A DNA stretch of 64,000 bases. Source: Rachicladosporium sp. CCFEE 5018. Its lineage: Eukaryota; Ascomycota; Dothideomycetes; Cladosporiales; Cladosporiaceae. This document shows positions 52,696-62,951 of the stretch, piece after piece. A model generated the notes under the pieces. The model was not told the DNA's origin. It made no database searches and worked only from the letters and a program-made list of their open reading frames with translations. Each line of letters starts with the position of its first letter. Position 1 is the stretch's first letter. The stretch spans positions 2,940,333 to 3,004,332 of the forward strand of contig KZ111140.1 in assembly GCA_002077045.2 (NCBI GenBank), written 5' to 3'. The translations under genes and the position numbers were made by a program.

Positions 52696-55536
52696 TCACC
52701 GTTTCCCCAACCCCACACTCCGCCTCCCCTTCTCCCAAACCCCCAGATTAACCTCCTCCTCACTCTCCTCAACAACAGCAGCAGGCGCCGGCGTCCTCCG
52801 CTCCTTCCGCTTCCTAACCCTCCGATTAAAACTAATCTGACTCGCACTATCATCCGGCGCCAAACTCGCCGTATCCCCCAACCCATCATCATCTTCGTCC
52901 TCGAAATCCGTGAACCCAGATGCAGGCGTGCCGAGGCGAACGCCGGGGTCCATGGAGCCGCGGCGGAGTGTAGCTTGCATGGAGAGACCGGCGCTGCGCT
53001 CGCGGAGGAGCTGGCGGACTAGTTCTGCCCGCGAGTGGAGGGCTTCGAAAGCGTCTTCTAGGCGTTCCATGTCGGTGTAGAGGTTTCGTTCTAGTTCTGC
53101 TAGGACGGCGATTTCGGTGTCTTCGTCTAGTTGGACTGGGGCGGGGGAGGAGAGGCCGCCGCCCATGGGTCCTGGCGTGGGACCACGCGAAGGGAAAGGG
53201 GCGGGTGGTGGAGGGATGGAGTTGTCCGGCGACATCACATTGCGGAGTGGTGAGAAAGGCGTTGTGCCGCGACTTGGTGCTAGGCCGGAGAGGCCGGAGA
53301 AGGGGGTGGTGTTGCGGCTGAAAGGTGTGTTGGACTGGCGAGAAGGGCCGCGAGAGATAGGACCGCCGTAATTTGAGGCTGATGGTGGGAGACCGCCGCC
53401 ATTATTCTCAGCACCTGACCAGAGGAAGCCGTCGAAGCGGCCGGAGATGAGGATCTCCCATTCTTGCTCGTTGACCTCTGCAAGTGTGGCGAGCATGCCG
53501 TGGAGATCGGGGTTGTTGAGGAGGTACATTGCACATTCGCAGTCTCGCGGTGGGCGTTCGAGGCGGTACAGCCGTTGCAAGGCTTTGCGCGTGCGTTTCA
53601 GTGCTGTGGAAGAGCTGGCTGGTCGCTCGGCTGGCGTGGGTGCACGGCTATCCGAGACGGACGTCTGGCCGTGCATAAGGGCGATGAAGAGGTTCCGTTG
53701 GTGCACATTCAGCTTCGTCATCATCGCGAACATCAATGTGTCTTCGTCTGCTTCCTCTGGTGGGCCGGCAGTGAACTCAGGTTGCTGTGAAAGCCAGCTC
53801 TGCACTGCAAGTTTCGTCTTCTGGTTCTGCCGCTTGTAGTGGTCTCTGTACTCGTCGGGCACATCGATATCGATCTTCTGCATTGGCGCCTCTGTAGCTC
53901 CGTAGATGCCAAGTCCACCATCGTCAGGTGAGATCGAGAAAGGTGGCCATTGTGGTAGCTCGCGACGACCAGACACGAACTCGAGAATCTCGCCCCAGCT
54001 CACGCCTGTATCTTCCTCCTCTGACAAGTAAGGCTGTGGTATTGTCTTACAGACCACACAGTCGCAGTGTACTGAAGAGATGTCGCGTGCAAAGATATGT
54101 GTGAGCTTGTCGAGTAGCCTCCTTGCTACTGATCGGTAGCCTGTTGCTACTGCAATGGAGCCGTTCCGTCTGAAGACGTGGATGAAGTCATCCAGTCGCT
54201 TGTATAGCGGTGTGAAGACTCTCTGGTACTCCTCGAGTGGTGCTGCTTGGTAGATCGCGGGTGACTGATACATCGAGTACTGTGGCACTGGCTTTGGCGA
54301 GTCGCTCGAAACAAGCTTCTTCGGGATCATGTGTTGCAGACCACCATTCTTCAGCAAGTAATCCACTCGGGGCACTTGCGGCGGTGCAGCCATAGGTGGT
54401 GGTGGCGGTGGTGGGGGTGCCATTCCGTAGCCTGTCGGTGTCTTCCCTGACTCCATGGACTGCATGGACTCGTAGCTTCCGCCGACATCGATGATGGGTG
54501 TATGTGCGATCGGATACTGCGGCTCTGATGGCGTGGGCGTCTTGGGCTGCGAATCAGTGACTGAAGGTGGTGATCTCTCCACTGGTGCAGGTGCAGGCGT
54601 CCTGCCAGTCTTCCGCTCCGGCGCAACAGAGGTAGCATCCGAGTCAAGTGTCTGCTCCGTATTCTGCGTGAGATTCGATGCCGGCTGCGAATCTGTCGAC
54701 ACCGTCCGGCGATAGCTGCTTGTTGGCGTAGACTTGTGTGATCCATCGTCTGGAAAAGCACCCGGCATGCTCGCGATTTCACTCTCTTGGAATCGAGCGT
54801 CTTTGCGAAGACTTGCTCCAGAACTCACAGGCTTGACGCTGCGTCGTGATTCCGAGTCAGGTGTCCTCCGCCCGGTGCGAACATCTCCCCGTGCCCTGTC
54901 CGCTGCACTTCTCATACTGTTTCCACTCCCTGATCGCCTGATATCTGGCTCCTCAGCTGTGAGCGGAGGACTCGGCGGTGGGCGGTGATTGGAAGGCTCT
55001 GATCGCCTCCGCTTCTCCTTCTCAGTAGCCATATCGGGCTCCGGTGAAGTCGATCCTGCCTGTTGCTTGCCCACATCCTCTCGACTTCGTACTGCCTCCC
55101 TGCTATGCGCCTTGCTGAACGTTGGGTACGCCGACTTGGGCCGCACATCAGAAGCCGCAATCTCTGGCACATCCATCGTGACCTTCCTCGAGCCTCGCTC
55201 AGACTTCGTCCCCGATTTCAGACCCTCGTTCTCCTTGTCTTTCAATCGTTCCCGTTCCTCACTCTCCGATCTCGGCCTTCTCATTGATGGAATCTTCTTC
55301 CCACTGACATCCAACGAAGAGCTCGACTTGTGCGACGAGCGATGTTTGTCTCTCGGCACTGCACCTGCTGCTGTGCCGCCGTCCTTCTCCCGGTCCCTGT
55401 CGTATTCCTTGCGGCGCCGCCGTGGTTGCTCGTCATCACGTGCGGACGACGGCATTCTATGGCGGACTGCAGCTGCAGGCGACGACAGCGGTAGCGCCGT
55501 GTCGTGTGGGTTTGGGTATCTGTACCAGTCGGGCAT
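52696..55536 (-). CDS. Large conserved fungal protein of unknown function
   Basis: Single exon, 946 aa. The first ~370 residues are polar and disordered, with Arg/Ser/Glu-rich stretches and a run of eight prolines. A well-folded-looking core (about residues 390-710) contains VDYLLKNGGLQHMIPKKL, FIHVFRRNGSIAVATGYRS, the Cys-rich VHCDCVVCK, WGEILEFVSGRRELPQWPP and CECAMYLLNNP. I recall homologues across Pezizomycotina carrying an automatic label of 5-methylcytosine G/T mismatch-specific DNA glycosylase, but I see no HhH-GPD or other glycosylase motif, so I do not adopt that name. The C-terminal part has another helical segment (about 825-870) and a basic end suggesting nuclear location. Confidence 0.7.
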   Translation of the reverse strand: MPDWYRYPNPHDTALPLSSPAAAVRHRMPSSARDDEQPRRRRKEYDRDREKDGGTAAGAVPRDKHRSSHKSSSSLDVSGKKIPSMRRPRSESEERERLKDKENEGLKSGTKSERGSRKVTMDVPEIAASDVRPKSAYPTFSKAHSREAVRSREDVGKQQAGSTSPEPDMATEKEKRRRSEPSNHRPPPSPPLTAEEPDIRRSGSGNSMRSAADRARGDVRTGRRTPDSESRRSVKPVSSGASLRKDARFQESEIASMPGAFPDDGSHKSTPTSSYRRTVSTDSQPASNLTQNTEQTLDSDATSVAPERKTGRTPAPAPVERSPPSVTDSQPKTPTPSEPQYPIAHTPIIDVGGSYESMQSMESGKTPTGYGMAPPPPPPPPMAAPPQVPRVDYLLKNGGLQHMIPKKLVSSDSPKPVPQYSMYQSPAIYQAAPLEEYQRVFTPLYKRLDDFIHVFRRNGSIAVATGYRSVARRLLDKLTHIFARDISSVHCDCVVCKTIPQPYLSEEEDTGVSWGEILEFVSGRRELPQWPPFSISPDDGGLGIYGATEAPMQKIDIDVPDEYRDHYKRQNQKTKLAVQSWLSQQPEFTAGPPEEADEDTLMFAMMTKLNVHQRNLFIALMHGQTSVSDSRAPTPAERPASSSTALKRTRKALQRLYRLERPPRDCECAMYLLNNPDLHGMLATLAEVNEQEWEILISGRFDGFLWSGAENNGGGLPPSASNYGGPISRGPSRQSNTPFSRNTTPFSGLSGLAPSRGTTPFSPLRNVMSPDNSIPPPPAPFPSRGPTPGPMGGGLSSPAPVQLDEDTEIAVLAELERNLYTDMERLEDAFEALHSRAELVRQLLRERSAGLSMQATLRRGSMDPGVRLGTPASGFTDFEDEDDDGLGDTASLAPDDSASQISFNRRVRKRKERRTPAPAAVVEESEEEVNLGVWEKGRRSVGLGKR

Positions 55537-56264
55537 AGTCGCTAGGCGTTGTGTAGTATGAGCGGCTCTCGCTTAGTAGCGACCGTTGGCCAGGCGCTTA
55601 ATCTTGCCCCACTTCACCAACACTTTATTGCGGTATTGCTGGTGCTTGATTCGCTTACACCTTCACTAACTTAGCATTAAGAGCATGCCAGCAGATAGGT
55701 AGCTGTAAGGACGTGCAGGTATCACAGTACCTGCGTCTATCGTGGCACAGTGGCGGCGAGAGCGGTCTCGTGTCTCTTGCCCGACGTTGAAGTGGGCGCA
55801 GCTTTCACATGCATCTTGAGCTTCTCAGTCCACCCACATCACTGACATATCTCGATATTTTGGGAGCGGAATCGGATCGAGAAAGCCTCGACATCAGCGC
55901 GAGCAGCCATAGTGTCCATGGCAGCAGAATGTTCGCCACGGAAGTGCTAGAGAGCCGCCCGAACTGCATAAGGTACCTCTCCGGCGTGGTTCGGCGGAAG
56001 CAATCCCACAGACACCCCAGAACTGAAGCCATGCGTTGGCTTTCTCGTACAGCGACATGTGGATTCCCGCGAAAGCAACAGATGTTACATGATCGTGGGC
56101 AGCCTCACGACTCGGGGTATAGTAAGGTCTGAACCGCTGCCATTGCCACCGACTGCCTTGCGTGAGCCGGCGGAATGCAACGACACGCGTGAAGCTCAAG
56201 ACATCTTTCTACCTTCATCTCAGTCCTACTCCGATATGATCGCTAGAATATCTGTGATGCCATC
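55537..56264. other. Divergent intergenic region
   Basis: About 730 nt between two divergent start codons; both promoters lie here. Short ORFs on both strands are not supported. Confidence 0.45.
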
Positions 56265-57305
56265 ATGGCAGCAGTCTCAAACCCACGCACCATAGCTTTC
56301 TTCATCTTTCTCTTCCTCGCTTCCGCCCTTATAACCCTCACAGTTCGAACCTCCCACTGGCACACCTACCTCCCCGCTTCTCCCTACGGCCCCCACGGCA
56401 AGCAGTCCCCAAATCACATAACCGTTGCTCCAGCGAAAGTAGCCTACGCCACCTTCCTCGCGGCAAACGCCAATCCCGATCGCTTCACCACGGATGAACA
56501 AGCCATTCTGCACAACGACAACGACGATGGCTACTTCATCGGCGCCCGCGTCCTCGCTTACCAGCTGTTACACTCCCGCTCCGCAGGCACGAACAGTTCC
56601 ATCCCCTTCATCGTAATCTGCACCTCCGATGTCTCGAAACGCAAACGCGCCCGCCTCGCCAAAGACGGCGCAATCATAAAAGTCGTCGACCGCCTGACAG
56701 CAGACTGGGTGAACCCCGCCAACGCCCGCTGGGCAGATGTAATGGCCAAGCTGCGCCTCTTTCAGATGACAGAATACCACAAAATCCTCTTCATCGACGC
56801 CGATCACCTCGTCACCGCCAGCCTAGACGGCGTCTTCTACGACGAAGCCACCCTGACCGCCTCAACCCTCTCAAACCCCGCCGCTATCCTCGCCGACGAA
56901 GCAGCCCTTCCGCGAACCTATATGTTCGCCACGCACGCCGATTACTGGGGCTACGAGCACGCTTACCCACCACCCGTGGAATCCAATTACCTCAACTGCG
57001 GCTTTTTCGTTTTCACGCCCTCCAAAGTCCTGTTCGATTACTACGTCTCCCTGCTAGCGCTTCCCGGGCGTTTCGATCCCAGCTTTCCGGAGCAGAACTT
57101 GCTCAACTATGCGCATCGGAAGGAGGGCAATATGCCTTGGAAGGTGCTGTGGTATGGGTGGAATGTCAATTGGCCTACGGAGAAGGATTGGAGGGGAGGG
57201 GCGAGGAGTTTTCATGCGAAGTATTGGGATGTGGATCCGAGTCATGATGTTTTTTTTGAAGGGATTGTGGAGGGAGCAGAGGGCGGAGATGGAGGGGTTT
57301 TATAG
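56265..57305 (+). CDS. GT8-family glycosyltransferase, type II membrane protein
   Basis: Single exon, 346 aa. A signal anchor (about residues 9-28, IAFFIFLFLASALITLTV) precedes a lumenal catalytic domain. GT8 features: YFIGARVLAYQLLHS near the nucleotide-sugar site, KLRLFQMTEYHKILFIDADHLV with the metal-binding DxD (about residue 178), NCGFFVFTPSKVLFDYY and the late HAKYWDVDP motif. It resembles fungal glycogenin-like and N-acetylglucosaminyl/galactinol-type enzymes of the Golgi. Donor and acceptor sugars cannot be told from sequence. Confidence 0.82.
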   Translation: MAAVSNPRTIAFFIFLFLASALITLTVRTSHWHTYLPASPYGPHGKQSPNHITVAPAKVAYATFLAANANPDRFTTDEQAILHNDNDDGYFIGARVLAYQLLHSRSAGTNSSIPFIVICTSDVSKRKRARLAKDGAIIKVVDRLTADWVNPANARWADVMAKLRLFQMTEYHKILFIDADHLVTASLDGVFYDEATLTASTLSNPAAILADEAALPRTYMFATHADYWGYEHAYPPPVESNYLNCGFFVFTPSKVLFDYYVSLLALPGRFDPSFPEQNLLNYAHRKEGNMPWKVLWYGWNVNWPTEKDWRGGARSFHAKYWDVDPSHDVFFEGIVEGAEGGDGGVL

Positions 57306-57444
57306 GGGGAGGGATAGGGGAAGGTGAAACGTCTTAGCTATAGTATGGTCAACCATCAGGTCGTCGTCAGTACATCAAATTCTCTCCCGCTTCCCGACTG
57401 GCCGACTACTTTGGCCGCTCGCACCGGTCTTGATCAATACCGTA

Positions 57445-58559
57445 CTAGGATGACGGCTTCGGTGGTGGTGGTCCCATAGTAGCAATCGCATCCCCGATTC
57501 CGCCATCTCCGGCAGCAATCGCAGGCACACTCGTCATACTCACCGCCATCTCCACCAATGTCTCCACCGCACCAGCTGAACCGCCGAAGGTCAAAGCCAG
57601 CGACCGAGCTGCTGGTGTCGCTGTCGGCAATGGCGTAGCTGTCATCCCATCGTAATTGCTCAACGCATGATTCTTCAAATTATCGATAGCATCCCAGTCA
57701 TCCTTCGTACACCCGTCCAGACGAGCGTTGCTGCAATCCCAGCAGTCTTTCGGGTTGATGCTGTGATCCGCAGGTGAGATGTCTTCGCTCCAGCGATTCC
57801 TGCAGTCGTCGAATTTGTAGCCGAGACGTTCGGTGTGCTCGTCCTTGGGGAGCCGGTAGTGCTTCTCGTTGGTGCACATGTTCTGGTCGTTGTCGTAGGG
57901 GTGCTGCACGTAGGGATTCGGGTCTAGCAGCCAGAAGAGACGGTCGTTGCCGTGATGCTCGTTGTTGTAGTTCGAGTAGCCGCCGCCTTTGTGGTTGAAG
58001 CCCTTGTTGTCGCAGTAATTGAGGATCGGGAGAAAGCCGTCTTCTACGCAGAGTTGTAATCCATCGTGTACTTCCACTGAATCGGTGGGCCCCCGTTTGC
58101 GAACCCGACTTGCAGTTTGATACTCCCTCGCTCTCCGTACGAGTTCTTGGAAGCGGGCCAGTAATCGTGAATCATACTGTAGCTATTGATCGGCTGCGTG
58201 ATATCCAGCTGTTTGCCGTGCATCAAGCCGCAGAATTTCTCAATGGCAGCCACGAACCAATGTCCTTCGACGCCCCAGCAGGCGGCGCCGGCGCGGTTGT
58301 CGTCTTTGATGTCGGAGAAGCAGGCTTTGTCTTCGCCAGGATAGTGATTCCACCATATGGGGCCGCGGATGTGCTCCATTTTGGGCTTGTCGTTATCGAG
58401 GTGGTAAAGTAATTTGGTACCGTCGGGGCCGTCATGACTGGTGTCCACGCGGGGAAGAAGAGAGGTGATATTCTGGACGACCGTGAGATCTTGGTTGAAG
58501 GAGTTTGGTATGGCTGCCACGACGGCAATGGGGATCGCGAGGATCGTTGGGAGATGCAT
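57445..58559 (-). pseudogene. Secreted cysteine-containing protein, paralogue A: intronless and frameshifted
   Basis: The start at 58559 gives a clear signal peptide (MHLPTILAIPIAVVAA). The protein then follows paralogues B and C: a WxNxYPGxDxxC-type motif, AACWGVEGHWF, HDYWPAS...YGERGS and TMDYN. Near 58052 one base is missing compared with the DYxFCVQ codons of B and C, so the frame hits a TAG, while the homologous frame (FCVEDGFLPILNYCDNKG...NDRLFWLLDPNPYV) continues at -1 to 57445. All three introns of B and C are absent at the matching positions. The C-terminal tail differs (Ala/Thr/Pro-rich, hydrophobic, possibly a GPI-anchor signal). The lost base could be a sequencing error. Function unknown. 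Confidence 0.65.
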
Positions 58560-59124
58560 GTCTGCTTGCCGGTCGGTCAATCACTGTGCTCCAGAAGTAG
58601 TATGTGTCCGAGCTGAGGGTTCTGATGGTTTTGATAACCAATACGGACCTCGAATGAGCTCGACTGTGCTGCTTGAGGTGACTAAAGTGGAGAGGTGGTG
58701 CGACATGCCGCTGGCGATAGTGGAGATGCTAGCCGCATACTAGGGAGAAGTGTTTGCTTGATGCGTTGTCGCTGATGCATTGTCGCTGATGCGTTGTCCA
58801 TTGCGATCGTGAGGACTCGTGCTAGATATGCAAGCACGGAAACCGTACGTCGTTGGTCCCCGTGAGAAGGCTATTGGGTTCACTAGTTGGATCAGACCAG
58901 GATGGAGGAAGGCTGTTCCAGGCAGTTCGTTGAGGAAGCAAAAATCGAGTGCACCGGCAGTCCATTGATGTGCTGATATCTGACGCAGGCTCATTGCTCA
59001 TTCTCCGCAGACTGGCCACAGGGCACTCAAACCAGTCTGGACACCTCGATTTCACTATGGTCCAGAACGATCCCCCGATATTGAACCTCTGCACAGATGC
59101 ACCTACAATCTCAGGCTCGCCCTG
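58560..59124. other. Intergenic region between paralogues A and B
   Basis: 565 nt with no supported gene. A short near-direct repeat of GATGCRTTGTCGCTG-type words lies at about 58758-58797. Confidence 0.45.
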
Positions 59125-60430
59125 CTATCCAAGCCAGCAGATCAAGGACCAGCCATCCGGACTCAATGTATAATGCTTCCCGAAGCATTCAAATGGGGCA
59201 CCTTGCATCGTACTGGCATCCATCCCGTCGTAAGACTTAATCCGCCACCCATCCCCTATTAATCCATATCCTCCAAGGGTCAGACTTACCAGATAGCCGT
59301 GCGGGAACGTAGCTCGCCCATCGAAGTATTTTCCCTGAATCATTTTCTCATCCTCAGTCACGAATTCTGCCATTTCGATCTCCTTCCAGTCGTCGGTAGT
59401 CGAGCCGTCAACGTGGTCCACGCAGTCCGAGTACGGGCTAGGGTTACGGGCACATTAACCTTCGCGTGGACCGATGAGCTCGTTCCACTTCTGGCGGCAG
59501 CGGTCGACGTTGATGCGTATATCTTCCACTTCTCCTTCCAAAGGGTACGGGGTCTGGGCTTTGTTATTACACATTGAACCGTAGCCCTTGTATGGCGTAG
59601 GAACGATCGGGTTTGGATCAATAATCCAGGTTAGATCATCATTCTTGTGGGTCTTCTCATTGTACACCGAAAAGCCACCACGCTTGTGGTCGGAAGACTT
59701 GTTGTCGCAGCTGCACGACGATCAGTAAACCCTCGGAATCCTGATAGCGATAGACTAGGGCGACTGACTAGTTCACAATAGGCATGAAGCCCTTCTGGAC
59801 GCAAAAGTCATAGTCCATAGTGTACGCCAGCGGATGTTCGATCCCGGACGTGAAGCCGACTTGTAGTAGTATGCTGCCACGCTCACCGTACGTCTTCTGA
59901 CTGCTGGGCCAGTAGTCGCTTGTCACTGAATGTCAGCATCCTCTGCCCCATGTCTGTATACCGCGATGCTTTTGGCACCTTACAATATCATCTTGTAAGA
60001 AGACTTCGGTCCCGTGGCGTCCAACACTCTTCCGTCTATTTTACCACAGAAACGGTCGATTGCCGTAACAAACCAGTGCTGTTGACAATAGTCGGCATTA
60101 TGTTGCCCCGACTCCGTCGCTAAGAACAAGACGTACGCCGTCAATGCTGCTACAGTTCTCCCCGAGGTTCAATTCGCCCTTGAAGCCCGAGTAGCACGTC
60201 GTGTCCCGGCCGGGGTACTTGTTCCAAATGTGCTGAGGACGAGGGCGAGGATGCATGTGCGGATTATCTGAGTCGGGATGTTCCAGCCATACAGTACCAG
60301 GCTTCAGCTTACTATCGTCTCGACCGCGACGGTGGAGGGTAGGCAGTGCAGAGTCGTCCGTTGAGCTACTTATCGTGGGAACTGCGATCACAATCGCCAT
60401 GATAGCCGCGAGGATCAGTATGAACTTCAT
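59125..60430 (-). pseudogene. Secreted cysteine-containing protein, paralogue B, with in-frame stop
   Basis: Exons 60137-60430, 59984-60078, 59769-59918 and 59125-59710. Exons 2 and 3 are 95 and 150 nt, the same as in paralogue C. It begins with a signal peptide (MKFILILAAIMAIVIA). Shared blocks: TVWLEHPDSDNP, YPGRDTTC, HWFVTAIDRFC, DYWPSSQKTYGERGS, MDYDFCVQKGFMPIVNY, CDNK and CRQKWNELIGPRE. A TAA at 59455-59457 stops it after 264 aa, but the same frame then continues for 110 codons with homology to the C-terminus of C (DCVDHVDGSTTDDW...CWLG). It is either a truncated protein or a nonsense allele. The intron-2 acceptor is an unusual CAAG after an earlier CAG. Confidence 0.65.
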
Positions 60431-60902
60431 GGTCGCCAGGGTGTAGGTGATCGCTTGCCGTGGTTGATGGGTGTCGAAAGGTTGAGTATTGCGTCGAGAA
60501 GTGCAGATGAATCCAGCACAAAGACTGTCGGTTTGCTGCTGTCTAAATTGCCACTACAGCTGTCTATACGTATGTCAGCACAGGGCGCACATCGGCGCTG
60601 ATGAGCGTGTGCAACTTTGATATGAGCTCACGGGCGGCCCAACCTGGCTGCATTCGATAGTCCATTTGCTGTACCGACATCTCCCCAGCGATGCATTCTT
60701 GCACCGGGTGCTTGTAGCTCACAATGATGCACTCGGCGGTCTCGCATCGGACCCTGTTTACCTCGTGCTCATGTCATTCAACGTCATCTACCTCTAGCGG
60801 CTCCAACGTTACATGAACCAAACACTCAACGCTCCTATACTCCAGCATTTGGAAACATGGACCACCGCATCGCACTCCACACCTTCGAAGTCGACCTCCC
60901 AA
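60431..60902. other. Intergenic region between paralogues B and C
   Basis: 472 nt; the promoter of paralogue B and the 3' UTR of C. No gene supported. Confidence 0.45.
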
Positions 60903-62234
60903 TCAAAGCCAACAAGTCGTCGTTTTCCCCGTATCACTCACGCCTTTCTTCCCCGTACACACCCATCCCGCACCTCCTGTCCCGAGATCCGCAGTCCACC
61001 CGTTCCCCTCCATATAATTATCCAGAAGAACATGTTCCGGAAATGTGACATTGCCATCACATTCCGGCCAGCTACCACGATCGTTCCCGACCCAATCCCA
61101 CGTGTCGTCATTCGACCCATCGACATGCTGAGGACTGCAATCCCAAGGCGGGCGATCGAAAGGCGCGCGTTGTTGCCAGGTCCATTCGCGAGGGGAGTAA
61201 TTCTCGTTCCAGCGGTCGCGGCAGGGGTCTTGGAAGATGGGCAGATATGCGGTGTTTCGTTGATCGGGCAATACGTAATGATCTCTATTATTACACCCCT
61301 TTCGGAAATCGTTATAGGGGCTAGGGACTATAGGATTTGGGTCGATGAGCCAGAAAAGGTGGTCATTGCCGTGATTCTCGTTGTTGTAAATTGCTATGCC
61401 GCCGCGCTTGTTGTTGAAGCCTTTGTTGTCGCAGCTGGAGTTTCGTCAGCTGAGGGGAGCGTTGGGGAATGGAGAAGGGGTAGGGTACTGATTCACGATC
61501 GGCAGAAAGCCGTTCTGTACACAGAAGGTATAGTCCATTGTGTAGTTCTTCGGGGAGTCGATGTCCCGGGCGAAGCCAACCTGAAGCAAGATGCTGCCGC
61601 GTTCGCCTGTTTTAGATTGGCTACTAGGCCAGTAGTCACTGTTATGGCGAGTGTCAGCTTTGACTAGCTACGGCGCAGTGCTAGGAAAGACTCACTTAAC
61701 CAACATGTACGAAGTGTGCAGCTCCGACAAGCTGAATAGCTCGCCATCCATCTGCGTACAGAACTCGAAGACAGCGGAGATGAGGAAGTGCTAGTGGTCA
61801 CCTATCAGCATTCACAGATTTATATGCCGCCGTGCTCTACCAATGTGCTGGTGCACACTCACACCATCGACAGCAGCGCACTTGTTGCCACCATTCTCGT
61901 CGTCGTCGATGTCCACGAAGCACTGCGTGTCGATGCCAGGGTACCAGGTCCACGGCTTCTTGTACTTGGGATGTTGCACAACTGGATCGTCTGCATCGGG
62001 GTGCTCAAGCCAGTATGTGCCCTTGGGCGGCTCTTCTGCTGGCTTGCTACTCTTGCGGCGGACAACGGCCCGATCTTGTTCAAGATCCGAGTCGTCCTTG
62101 AGAGACGAGTGGTCCTCGAGAGACAAGAATCCTTTTAGAGCCCAGCGCTCCTCCGCAGCCACGGTCGAGCGGCTGAATTTGGGGAGGGCTGCCGCCATGC
62201 CGATGATAGCGACTAGTATAGACTGCGATCTCAT
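60903..62234 (-). CDS. Secreted cysteine-containing protein, paralogue C, intact
   Basis: Four exons (61863-62234, 61696-61790, 61489-61638 and 60903-61434) give 382 aa. It starts with a signal peptide (MRSQSILVAIIGMAAALP), followed by a dibasic VVRRK that could be a Kex2-type processing site. Then come GTYWLEHPDADDP, WYPGIDTQC, FEFCTQMDGELF, DYWPSSQSKTGERGS, MDYTFCVQNGFLPIVNH, CDNKGFNNKRGG, NDHLFWLIDPNPIVPSPY and a C-terminal domain with more Cys (DCSPQHVDG...TTTCWL). At least ten cysteines and the signal peptide suggest a disulfide-bonded extracellular protein. I recognise no family or catalytic motif. It is the best reference member of the three-gene array. Confidence 0.72.
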
Positions 62235-62951
62235 CTCGGTGCAGTCCGAGCGGTAGTACGCGATCAAGGTCCCTGGGTGTCGCGTGCCAGTGAAAAACAC
62301 GTCAACAATGGTTGCAACCACCTAGACGGATAGCCGTTTGCTAGAGTCCTCGTGGCCATGTCAAACAGTAATGAAAGCACGGAAACGTTGTGCATGTCAC
62401 CAAAGGTGTGACCAAGTGCAGAAAGCCCTTTGGCACCGCCAGATCCATTTAATGAAGATCCCTTGTCCGCTAGCAAGACAATTCAATCGCTCTCTGCTAC
62501 CGATGCTCAACTTTGGGTTCGCCTTGGCTGCCGTGTGAATGCTCATCCCGGGACACTCCATACCTGCGAACGCGGGATCGCAGATACGACGTACTAGCCC
62601 GACCTCGAATAGGACTCCGCATCTCCGGCGATGGGCGACTGATTTCCAAGGCTGTGGCATCTCTTGCTGAATTGGAAGCGTTACGAAGTGGCCTGGCATT
62701 TGTAGCGATGTGCCGAATACAGCATCGCGGACAGCAATATCTGCCCAACGGAAAAATGGGCCAGACTGTGATAGAAGGTGAGCTGATCTCTGATTCAGCA
62801 GCGCTAATGTCATACATATACCTTACACTTCTCGACATAGCCTCAGTCGAAAGACCTTCAAGCAAATCGAAGGCCGTGCCACGGTCCCAACCTCGTGCCA
62901 TCGCCAAGAACGCTACCCGTTTCCCACATTACATACCAGAATACACTCCTC
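62235..62951. other. Intergenic region
   Basis: About 720 nt between paralogue C and the end of the Mdm31-like gene. A 171-codon plus-strand ORF (62513-63028) overlaps the Mdm31 end antisense and has no motifs, so it is not called. Confidence 0.45.

Noticed and set aside
52696..55536. Annotation as a 5-methylcytosine G/T mismatch DNA glycosylase
   Set aside because: I cannot find a helix-hairpin-helix, iron-sulfur or UDG-type motif in the sequence, so the inherited label is not supported here.
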